Source: Frankiaceae bacterium (GTDB lineage: Bacteria; Actinomycetota; Actinomycetes; JAVEEB01). Taken from it: 11,080 nt of DNA. The notes beneath the pieces are model-generated. The model worked only from the letters and a program-made list of their open reading frames with translations, searched no databases and was not told where the DNA came from. The position numbers and the translations under genes are program-made. This document shows positions 1-6,465 of the stretch, piece by piece. Location of the stretch: positions 1 to 11,080 of the forward strand of contig JAVEEB010000394.1 of the NCBI GenBank assembly GCA_030840665.1, in the 5' to 3' direction. Numbering within the stretch: the first letter of the stretch is position 1; each line of letters opens with the position of its first letter.

Positions 1-2
1 TC

Positions 3-2156
3 ATGAACGGGCAGGCCATCGGCGACTGGCGCTCCTGGGTGGCGGCGTACGCGGCCTCCATGTTCGTTGCGCTGGTGGCGGCGTTCGTCGTGTCCGCGGT
101 CATCTCGTACGTCGACGTCACGGCGACCCGGTGGCCCTTCGTGCGGACAGCCTGGCAGGCCGTCCTCGAGGCGCTGATGATGACGACGGTGGGCGTCGTG
201 TCGGCGCAAGCCCTGTTCGGCGACAAGTGGGCCGGCGTTCCCCTGGCGGGCCTCGGCCTGGTCATCTGGTTCTCCTACCGCGCGTACGGGGTGCTGCACG
301 AGCGGCACCTGAGCCTCGAACGGCTGTACCGCTTCAGCCAGGTCGTGAGCCATTCGCCCGAGGTCACCGAAGTCATGCGCCGCATCCTCGAACAGGCCAA
401 AGAGGTGCTGCAGTCGGACTACGCGCGCATCGCCTTTCTGTCCGCGGAGGGAGTCGACGGCCTCGACCTGTCGCTGTCGCGGGAGGACGTCCTCACGCAC
501 GAGTCGGCCGCCGACGACCGCGAGTTCGGCTGGGTGGTCCAGGCGGTGGTGCAGCGAGGCGATCCGGTGCTCATCGAACGCGGCACGCGTGATCCGCGTG
601 CGCGGTCTCTCCTGCAGGAGCTCGGTCTGCAGGACGCGATCGTCGTACCTTTCCACGGCGAGCGCGGCGTCACCGGGTGGCTGTGTGTCGGCGACCGGCA
701 GTCGCACGCCCGAGGATTCGGCCGTGACGACGTCCGCGTGCTCGAGACGGTGGCCAACCATGCGGCCGTCGCCCTTCGCAACGGCAGGCTCATCGACCAA
801 CTGCGCCACGAGTCGCTGCACGACGCGCTGACCGGGCTGCCCAATCGCGCGTACCTGCAGCGCCAGCTCGACAGCGCCCTCGAACAGCACCGGGCGGACG
901 GAGTCCCGCTGGCGGTCATGATCATCGACCTCGACCGGTTCAAGGAGGTCAATGACACCCTCGGGCACCAGCATGGCGATGCCCTGCTGCAGGAGGTCGC
1001 CCGCCGGATGGCGATGGTCGCCGGCGACCGCGCGTTGCTCGCCCGCCTCGGCGGCGACGAGTTCGCCGTCATTCTGGAGCCCTGCCCCGACGCTGACCAC
1101 GCCGTGCACTTCGCCCGCTCCCTCATTCTCGCCATGCAGGCCCCGGTGACCCTCGATGACGTCGAGGTGGAGATCGGCGGTTCCATCGGGATCGCCCTGG
1201 CCCCCGAACACGCGTCCGACCACGTCCGCCTCCTCAAGCGGGCCGACCTCGCGATGTACGCCGCGAAGGACAGCGGCCGCGGGGTCTGCCTGTTCGAGCC
1301 GTCGATGGACGTCGCGAATCCGCAACGGCTCGCGCTCGTCGGTGAGCTCCGCCAGGCGATCGCCCTCGAAAACCTGGACGTCGTCTTCCAGCCCAAGGCC
1401 GACCTGTCGACCGAGCGCGTCGTCGGGACTGAGGCCCTGTGCCGCTGGTTCCACCCGCAGCACGGCTGGATCCCGCCCGAGGAGTTCATCCCGCTCGCCG
1501 AGCGCAGCGGCCTCATCCGGCCGCTGACGACGCTCGTCCTTCGTACCGCTATCGCTGCCTGTGCCGCCTGGCAGTCCGTCGCGCCCGGCGTGGGTGTCTC
1601 GGTGAACCTTTCGGCGCGGTCGGTGGTCGACGACGACATCGTCGAGGATGTCCTGCGGTATTTGAGACGGTACGACGTGCCATCCGCCCTCATCACCCTC
1701 GAGTTGACGGAGGGCTCGATCATGGCGGACCCGGTGCGGACCGTCGGCGTGCTCAACGCCCTCGCTGAGGCAGGCATCCGGATCTCGATCGACGACTTCG
1801 GGACCGGCTACAGCTCCCTGTCCTACCTTCGCCGGCTGCCGGTCAACGAGGTCAAGATCGACAAGTCGTTCGTGCAGGGCGTCGGCGCCGGCGGGGGAGA
1901 CGACAGCGTCATCGTGCGCTCCATCGTCGACCTCGCCCACAACCTGTCTCTGGAAGTCGTCGCGGAGGGCGTCGAGACGGCCGACACGTGGCAGGTCCTG
2001 TCGTCGATGGGTTGCTCCCAGGCGCAGGGTTACTTCATCAGCCGCCCGCTCAACCTCGGGGAGTACGTCGACTGGCTCGCTGCTCGCGTGACCAACGCCG
2101 TGGACCTCCCGATCCCCAGCCAGCCCGGGCCGAACCGGCATCTGCGCGCCCTCTAG
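3..2156 (+). CDS. Membrane-bound GAF-GGDEF-EAL cyclic-di-GMP synthase/phosphodiesterase (probably 5'-truncated)
   Basis: Enzyme of cyclic-di-GMP turnover at the inner face of the membrane. Seen: three hydrophobic segments (about residues 13-36, 53-72, 76-95), a GAF-like sensor region (about 115-260), a GGDEF domain with an intact GGDEF motif at residues 350-354 (bases 1050-1064), and an EAL domain with EAL at 477-479, DDFGTGYSSL from 597, and LELTE, KIDKSFV and AEGVET motifs. Both active sites look complete, so synthesis and hydrolysis are each possible. The RxxD inhibitory site expected five residues before GGDEF is absent (GDRA there). The ATG at base 3 has no visible upstream sequence, and related actinobacterial proteins usually carry more membrane segments, so the true start probably lies outside the window. 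The next gene begins 100 bases downstream. The domain calls are firm; the net activity is not predictable. Confidence 0.93.
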   Translation: MNGQAIGDWRSWVAAYAASMFVALVAAFVVSAVISYVDVTATRWPFVRTAWQAVLEALMMTTVGVVSAQALFGDKWAGVPLAGLGLVIWFSYRAYGVLHERHLSLERLYRFSQVVSHSPEVTEVMRRILEQAKEVLQSDYARIAFLSAEGVDGLDLSLSREDVLTHESAADDREFGWVVQAVVQRGDPVLIERGTRDPRARSLLQELGLQDAIVVPFHGERGVTGWLCVGDRQSHARGFGRDDVRVLETVANHAAVALRNGRLIDQLRHESLHDALTGLPNRAYLQRQLDSALEQHRADGVPLAVMIIDLDRFKEVNDTLGHQHGDALLQEVARRMAMVAGDRALLARLGGDEFAVILEPCPDADHAVHFARSLILAMQAPVTLDDVEVEIGGSIGIALAPEHASDHVRLLKRADLAMYAAKDSGRGVCLFEPSMDVANPQRLALVGELRQAIALENLDVVFQPKADLSTERVVGTEALCRWFHPQHGWIPPEEFIPLAERSGLIRPLTTLVLRTAIAACAAWQSVAPGVGVSVNLSARSVVDDDIVEDVLRYLRRYDVPSALITLELTEGSIMADPVRTVGVLNALAEAGIRISIDDFGTGYSSLSYLRRLPVNEVKIDKSFVQGVGAGGGDDSVIVRSIVDLAHNLSLEVVAEGVETADTWQVLSSMGCSQAQGYFISRPLNLGEYVDWLAARVTNAVDLPIPSQPGPNRHLRAL

Positions 2157-2196
2157 GCGCATCCCGCGGGCCGTCGCGCAGGTCGCCACCGCCGGA

Positions 2197-2225
2197 TTCG
2201 CGGGACGGCGCCGAGTCGCTACCCT
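2197..2225 (+). promoter_or_regulatory. Possible promoter of the ANTAR regulator gene
   Basis: TTCGCG (2197-2202) and TACCCT (2220-2225) are separated by 17 bases and lie 31 bases before the ATG at 2257. The -10 fits the actinobacterial TANNNT pattern, but the -35 is weak. The same 100-base gap has imperfect inverted repeats (7-base arms at 2162-2168 and 2199-2205, 30-base loop) with no T-run, so a terminator for the upstream gene is not supported. Confidence 0.3.
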
Positions 2226-2256
2226 TGCCCTGCCCCCGTAACTGACTGGATCGCCT

Positions 2257-2844
2257 ATGACCGGCACCCCCGCGCGACGCGTCGTCCTCGCTGAGGACGA
2301 AGCGCTCATCCGCATGGACCTCGCCGAGATGCTGGGCGAGGAGGGCTTCATCGTCGTCGGCCAGGCGGGCGACGGCGCCACGGCCGTCTCACTCGTCGAA
2401 CAACTCCGACCGGATCTGGCCATCTTCGACGTGAAGATGCCGGTCCTGGACGGCATCTCGGCCGCCCAACGGGTGGCCAGCCAGCGGATCGCCCCAGTGG
2501 TCATCCTCACGGCCTTTAGTCAGCGGGACCTCGTGGAGCGCGCGCGGGACGCGGGCGCGATGGCGTACCTGGTCAAGCCGTTCCAGAAGAAGGACCTGCT
2601 GCCGGCCATCGAGATGGCGGTCAGCCGCTTCGCCGAGATCGTGCAGCTGGACGCCGAGGTCGCGGATCTGCGCGAGCGGCTCGAGGTGCGCAAGCTCGTC
2701 GACCGGGCGAAAGCAACTTTGCAGAACACCCACGGCTTTAGCGAAGCCGACGCCTTCCGATGGATTCAGAAGACGTCGATGGACCGGCGCCTGTCGATGC
2801 GCGCCGTCGCGGAAGCTGTCATCAGCGAGGCCGCGCCGGCGTGA
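2257..2844 (+). CDS. pdtaR: ANTAR-domain response regulator, PdtaR-like
   Basis: Two-component response regulator whose output domain binds RNA, acting by transcription antitermination or on target mRNAs. In M. tuberculosis PdtaR is phosphorylated by the kinase PdtaS. Seen: a receiver domain (about residues 8-125) with the acidic pocket in LAEDE (11-15), phospho-acceptor D58 in FDVKMP, the LTAFSQRD segment around 84-91 and the conserved Lys at 107 in YLVKPF, then a coiled-coil linker (about 125-145) and an ANTAR helix bundle (about 137-190) with the typical AFRWIQ and MDRR motifs. Its 195 residues are close to the mycobacterial protein (about 205), and the sequence strongly resembles it as I recall it. 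No kinase gene is present in the window; in mycobacteria pdtaS is also encoded elsewhere. The ATG is chosen because the family begins just before RVVLAEDEALIRMDL; its ribosome site is weak (CTGGA at 2246-2250). Confidence 0.93.
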   Translation: MTGTPARRVVLAEDEALIRMDLAEMLGEEGFIVVGQAGDGATAVSLVEQLRPDLAIFDVKMPVLDGISAAQRVASQRIAPVVILTAFSQRDLVERARDAGAMAYLVKPFQKKDLLPAIEMAVSRFAEIVQLDAEVADLRERLEVRKLVDRAKATLQNTHGFSEADAFRWIQKTSMDRRLSMRAVAEAVISEAAPA

Positions 2845-2859
2845 CCCGCCCGTCCGGGC

Positions 2860-2870
2860 AGGAGAGGTGA
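2860..2870 (+). promoter_or_regulatory. Ribosome binding site of the GNAT gene
   Basis: AGGAGAGGTGA lies four bases before the ATG at 2875, with its AGGAG core ten bases upstream. It is the strongest Shine-Dalgarno match in the left part of the window and fixes the start. It sits in the 30-base gap after the ANTAR regulator, consistent with read-through from that gene. Confidence 0.7.
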
Positions 2871-2874
2871 GCGG

Positions 2875-3495
2875 ATGAACCGCACGGCTATCCGGATACG
2901 CCAGGCCGTCGTGGGTGATGTCGCCGAACTCGTCGAGCTGTGGACGCAATTGCAGGACAGCGCTCGCGATCCGTTGCTGTCCCGCGCCCGACCGACCGAA
3001 CCAGCGGCCGATCTCGCCGCTCGTCGCCTCCTCTCCCTGGTCGGCAACCCGCTCGCGCGCGTCGTCGTGGCCGAGGATCGCACGGGCCGGATCGTCGGGA
3101 TGGCGCTGCTGGCGGCGGAGCAGTTCGGCGAATTCTTCGAGGTTGCCGCCGTGCATCTGTCGCATCTCGTCGTACACACGGACCATCGGCGACGCGGCGT
3201 CGGCCGCGCGCTCCTGTCCGCCGCCGCCACGTACGCGGAGGAGTCCGGGGTGGAACAGATGGTCGTGAGCGTGCCGCCGTCGCTGCGCGAGGCCCACCGC
3301 TTCTTTGCCAGGCTCGGCTTCGTCCCCTTGGTCTCCCGACGGGTCGCCACCGTCGCCGTCCTGCGCCGGCGGCTGGGGGACGGCCAGGGCTCGCGACTCG
3401 ACGCGCTCATCCGGCGCCGCACGATCGCGGTGCGCCGGCGCGGAATCGCTGACAGCCGGCCCGCCGACACCGTGGGAGACGGCGCCGCCCGTTGA
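2875..3495 (+). CDS. GNAT-family N-acetyltransferase
   Basis: Predicted acetyl-CoA-dependent N-acyltransferase of the GNAT fold, substrate unknown, cytosolic. Seen: a fold spanning about residues 6-165, with beta strands leading into LSHLVVHTDH (96-104) and the acetyl-CoA pyrophosphate-binding motif A RRRGVGRA (105-112, matching R/Q-x-x-G-x-G/A), then the SVPPSLREAHRFFARLGFVPL segment (132-152) typical of motif B. After the fold there is a basic, Arg-rich tail of about 40 residues (about 165-206) that standard GNAT proteins lack. The gene begins 30 bases after the ANTAR regulator and ends 46 bases before the polA start, so it may be co-transcribed with the regulator. Nothing in the sequence identifies the acceptor (protein, aminoglycoside, polyamine or metabolite). 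The family call is firm. Confidence 0.85.
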   Translation: MNRTAIRIRQAVVGDVAELVELWTQLQDSARDPLLSRARPTEPAADLAARRLLSLVGNPLARVVVAEDRTGRIVGMALLAAEQFGEFFEVAAVHLSHLVVHTDHRRRGVGRALLSAAATYAEESGVEQMVVSVPPSLREAHRFFARLGFVPLVSRRVATVAVLRRRLGDGQGSRLDALIRRRTIAVRRRGIADSRPADTVGDGAAR

Positions 3496-3528
3496 CCCTG
3501 GGGGCGCTGGCCTGTCGCAGCCTCGGCC

Positions 3529-3544
3529 TAGGATCGCTCCTGTG
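3529..3544 (+). promoter_or_regulatory. polA start signal: TAGGAT -10-like box or AGGA ribosome site before GTG 3542
   Basis: TAGGAT (3529-3534) matches the actinobacterial TANNNT -10 box and lies seven bases before the GTG at 3542, the spacing expected for a leaderless mRNA whose transcript begins at the start codon. The same bases contain AGGA, which could act as a ribosome site instead. No good -35 box is visible 16-19 bases upstream. Either reading supports GTG 3542 as the start. Confidence 0.45.
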
Positions 3545-6232
3545 TCGGCCCCCTCCTCTCCCCGTGACCGGTTGTTGCTCCTCGACGGGCACTCGCTCGC
3601 CTACCGCGCGTTCTTCGCGTTGCCGGTGGAGAACTTCTCGACGGTGACCGGCCAGGCGACGAACGCCGTGTACGGGTTCACCTCGATGCTGATCAATGTC
3701 CTGCGGGACGAGCAGCCGAGCCACGTGTGTGTCGCCTTCGACCTGCCGCAGCCGACGTTCCGCCACGAGATGTATGCGGAATACAAGGCCGGCAGAGCCG
3801 AGACGCCGACCGACTTCCGCGGGCAGATCAGCCTGATCCAGGACGTGCTGCGCGCCCTCGCGATCCCCGTGCTGTCGCTGGGTGGCTACGAGGCCGACGA
3901 CGTCATCGCGACGCTGGCGGTGCAGGGCGCGGCCGCCGACATGGACGTGCTGATCGTCACCGGCGACCGCGACGTCCTGCAGCTCGTCGACGACCGCGTC
4001 ACGGTGCTCATGACGCGCCGCGGCATCTCGGACATGACGCGCTTTACGCCGGCCGAGGTCCTCGAGAAATACACGCTGACGCCGGAGCAATATCCGGACT
4101 TCGCAGCGTTGCGCGGCGACCCCAGCGACAACCTGCCCAACGTCCCGGGGCTGGGGGAGAAGACGGCGATCAAGCTGATCCGCGAGTTCGGTTCGCTGGC
4201 CGCCCTCTCCGATCGGGTCGACGAGGTGAAGGGCAAGGTCGGCGACAGCCTGCGCGCCCACCTCGCCTCCGTGCTGCGCAACCGCCAGCTCACGGAGCTC
4301 GACCGCGAGGTGCCCCTCGACATCGGCCCACACGATCTGCATCTCGGGCAGTGGGATCGCGACGAGGTCCACAAGCTCTTCGACAGCCTGGAGTTCCGCG
4401 TGCTGCGCGACCGGCTGTACGCAACGCTGTCCACCGTCGATCCCGAGGCTGAGGAAGGCTTCTCGATCGACGGGGCGGTGCTCGGTGCCGACGAGGTCGC
4501 GAGCTGGCTCGACGAGCACGCGCCGGCCGGGGCGCTCGTCGGCGTGAGCGTGCAGGGTCAATGGGGCCGCGGCGTCGGGCGCGTGACGGGTCTCGCCTTG
4601 GCGACCGAGGACGGTTCGGCGGCCTTCCTCGACCCGATCGCGCTCACCGAGTCCGACGAGCAGGCGCTGGCCGCCTGGCTGGCCGACCCGGCGCGGCCGA
4701 AGGTGCTGCACGACAGCAAGGGCCCTCGCCTGGCGTTCGCCGCGCACGGGTGGGCCTTGAACGGCCTCGCCAGCGACACGGCCCTCGCGGCCTACCTCGC
4801 CCTGCCCGGCCAGCGCAGCTTCGACCTGGGCGACCTGTCCTTGCGCTACCTCAAGCGGGAGCTGCGGGCGGAGTTGTCGGCCGACGACGGCCAGCTCTCC
4901 CTCGACGGCGGTGACGAGGACGCAACGAGCGACGCCGAGATGGTCCGCGCCAGGGCCGTGCTCGATCTCGCCCAGGCGCTGGCCCACGACCTCGAGGAGC
5001 GCGGCGGCACCACACTGCTGCGCGACGTCGAGCTGCCGCTGGTCGAGGTGCTCGCCGACGTGGAGCGGATCGGCATCGGGGTCGACGTCGATCACCTCGC
5101 CGGCCTCGAGGCGAGCTACGGCGCCGAGGTCAAGAGCGTTGCCCAGGCTGCCCACGCGACCATCGGGCGGGAGTTCAACCTGGGTTCGCCCAAGCAGCTG
5201 CAGGAGATCCTGTTCGGTGAGCTCGGCCTGCCGAAGACCAAGAAGATCAAGAGCGGCTACACCACCGACGCCGATGCCTTGCAGTGGTTGGCCGCCCAGT
5301 CCGACCACCCGCTGCTCGAGCTGCTGCTGCGGCACCGCGACGTGTCGCGGCTCAAGTCCATCGTCGACTCACTGATCCCGATGGTCGACGAGCACGGGCG
5401 CATCCACACCACGTTCAACCAGATGATCGCCGCGACCGGCCGGTTGTCCTCGACCGATCCCAACCTGCAGAACATCCCGATCCGCACCGCCGAGGGCCGG
5501 GAGATTCGTCGCGCCTTCGTCGTCGGTCCGGACTTCGAGCTGCTGATGACCGCCGACTACAGCCAGATCGAGATGCGCATCATGGCGCACCTGTCGGGCG
5601 ACCCGGGGCTCATCGAGGCCTTCGTCTCGGGGGAGGACCTGCACACGTACGTCGCCTCGCAAGCCTTCGGCGTCCCCGTCGCCGCTGTCGACCCCGAAAT
5701 GCGCCGTCGCATCAAGGCGATGTCGTACGGGCTGGCGTACGGGCTCTCCGCGTACGGGCTCTCACAGCAACTCGGCATCGGCACCGACGAGGCGAAGGCG
5801 CAGATGGAGGCGTACTTCTCCCGTTTCGGCGGCGTGCGCGACTACCTCGCCGGCATCGTCGACGTGGCGCGCCGCGACGGTTACACGGAGACGATCCTCG
5901 GGCGGCGGCGCTATCTGCCGGACCTCACGAGCGACAACTTCCAGCGACGTCAGATGGCCGAGCGGATGGCCCTCAACGCGCCCATCCAAGGCTCCGCCGC
6001 GGACATCATCAAGATCGCGATGCTGCGGGTGGCCGAGGAGCTAACCGCCGCCGGCCTGCGCTCCCGGTTGCTCCTGCAGGTGCACGACGAGCTCGTCCTC
6101 GAAGTGGCATCCGGTGAGAGGGAGACAGTCGAAGAATTGGTACGACGGGAGATGGGCGGGGCGTATGACTTATGTGTGCCGCTTGATGTCTCCGTCGGTG
6201 TCGGCCGCACGTGGGACGACGCCGGTCACTGA
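3542..6232 (+). CDS. polA: DNA polymerase I
   Basis: DNA polymerase I (896 residues), for Okazaki-fragment processing and repair synthesis. Seen: a 5'-3' exonuclease domain (about residues 8-300) with metal-binding acids in LLLDGHS (D15), VAFD (D67), GYEADD (115-120), VTGDRD (D142, D144) and RGDPSDN (D193, D196), followed by the helix-hairpin LPNVPGLGEKTAIKLI. The middle region (about 315-480) is the 3'-5' exonuclease fold without the DxE motif, so proofreading is predicted lost, as in mycobacterial and Taq PolI. The polymerase domain has motif A DYSQIE (catalytic D672), the O-helix with K725, Y729 and Y733, and motif C QVHDE (D849). Y729 replaces the Phe of E. coli F762. The frame stays open upstream to 3305, but that part overlaps the GNAT gene and is unlike PolA; GTG 3542 gives the usual length (mycobacterial PolA about 900) and has an upstream signal. 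The last ~30 codons are unusually A/T-ending. Confidence 0.98.
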   Translation: MSAPSSPRDRLLLLDGHSLAYRAFFALPVENFSTVTGQATNAVYGFTSMLINVLRDEQPSHVCVAFDLPQPTFRHEMYAEYKAGRAETPTDFRGQISLIQDVLRALAIPVLSLGGYEADDVIATLAVQGAAADMDVLIVTGDRDVLQLVDDRVTVLMTRRGISDMTRFTPAEVLEKYTLTPEQYPDFAALRGDPSDNLPNVPGLGEKTAIKLIREFGSLAALSDRVDEVKGKVGDSLRAHLASVLRNRQLTELDREVPLDIGPHDLHLGQWDRDEVHKLFDSLEFRVLRDRLYATLSTVDPEAEEGFSIDGAVLGADEVASWLDEHAPAGALVGVSVQGQWGRGVGRVTGLALATEDGSAAFLDPIALTESDEQALAAWLADPARPKVLHDSKGPRLAFAAHGWALNGLASDTALAAYLALPGQRSFDLGDLSLRYLKRELRAELSADDGQLSLDGGDEDATSDAEMVRARAVLDLAQALAHDLEERGGTTLLRDVELPLVEVLADVERIGIGVDVDHLAGLEASYGAEVKSVAQAAHATIGREFNLGSPKQLQEILFGELGLPKTKKIKSGYTTDADALQWLAAQSDHPLLELLLRHRDVSRLKSIVDSLIPMVDEHGRIHTTFNQMIAATGRLSSTDPNLQNIPIRTAEGREIRRAFVVGPDFELLMTADYSQIEMRIMAHLSGDPGLIEAFVSGEDLHTYVASQAFGVPVAAVDPEMRRRIKAMSYGLAYGLSAYGLSQQLGIGTDEAKAQMEAYFSRFGGVRDYLAGIVDVARRDGYTETILGRRRYLPDLTSDNFQRRQMAERMALNAPIQGSAADIIKIAMLRVAEELTAAGLRSRLLLQVHDELVLEVASGERETVEELVRREMGGAYDLCVPLDVSVGVGRTWDDAGH

Positions 6233-6250
6233 CGCTTCTGCCCCATCGGC

Positions 6251-6256
6251 GAGAGG
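6251..6256 (+). promoter_or_regulatory. Ribosome binding site of the small membrane protein
   Basis: GAGAGG directly abuts the ATG at 6257, which is too close for initiation there. It is well spaced (6 or 9 bases) for the ATG at 6263 or 6266, so one of those is the likelier start. Confidence 0.5.
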
Positions 6257-6262
6257 ATGCGG

Positions 6263-6463
6263 ATGATGGACCCCCTTGTTGAGGCCACGCGGTCGATGCC
6301 GGAGGACCTGCCCCCCGGCCCGATGTCCCGCGCGGCGCGCACGCTCGGGCTCACAGACGACGCGCCGCCGCTCGTGCGTGGCACGCGCGCGTGGTGGCTG
6401 CGCGCAGCGGTCCTCGCGGCGGGCCTCCTGGTCATGGTGGCGCTCGTCGCCCTGGGCGGCTGA
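6263..6463 (+). CDS. Small tail-anchored membrane protein, function unknown
   Basis: Not recognised. About 66 residues: a Pro- and Met-containing soluble N-terminal half with no known motif, then a basic/aromatic junction (RGTRAWWLR) and one hydrophobic segment of about 20 residues (AAVLAAGLLVMVALVALGG) ending at the stop. This predicts a tail-anchored protein with the N-terminus inside. ATG 6263 is preferred over ATG 6257 because of ribosome-site spacing; ATG 6266 is equally possible. It begins 30 bases after polA and its TGA is two bases before the GTG of the oxidoreductase, so it is probably in one transcript with that gene and may drive its translation. It is considered real because of the ribosome site, clean membrane segment and tight packing, but no homolog is known to me. 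Confidence 0.6.
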   Translation: MMDPLVEATRSMPEDLPPGPMSRAARTLGLTDDAPPLVRGTRAWWLRAAVLAAGLLVMVALVALGG

Positions 6464-6465
6464 CG

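Noticed and set aside
419..1777. 452-codon open frame on the - strand opposite the GGDEF-EAL gene
   Set aside because: Ser/Arg/Thr-rich composition typical of antisense frames in high-GC DNA; no motif.
2162..2209. Inverted repeats after the GGDEF-EAL gene as a terminator
   Set aside because: Arms of 6-7 bases with a loop of about 30 and no T-run; expected by chance in DNA this GC-rich.
3407..5335. Long open frame (642 codons) on the - strand opposite polA
   Set aside because: It mirrors the strong GC3 bias of polA, has no recognisable domain and no ribosome site, and the + strand gene is certain.
6391..6465. Upstream extension of the oxidoreductase from GTG/ATG 6391
   Set aside because: It lies inside the small membrane protein gene and precedes the Rossmann start by an unlike, Pro/Gly/Arg-rich stretch.
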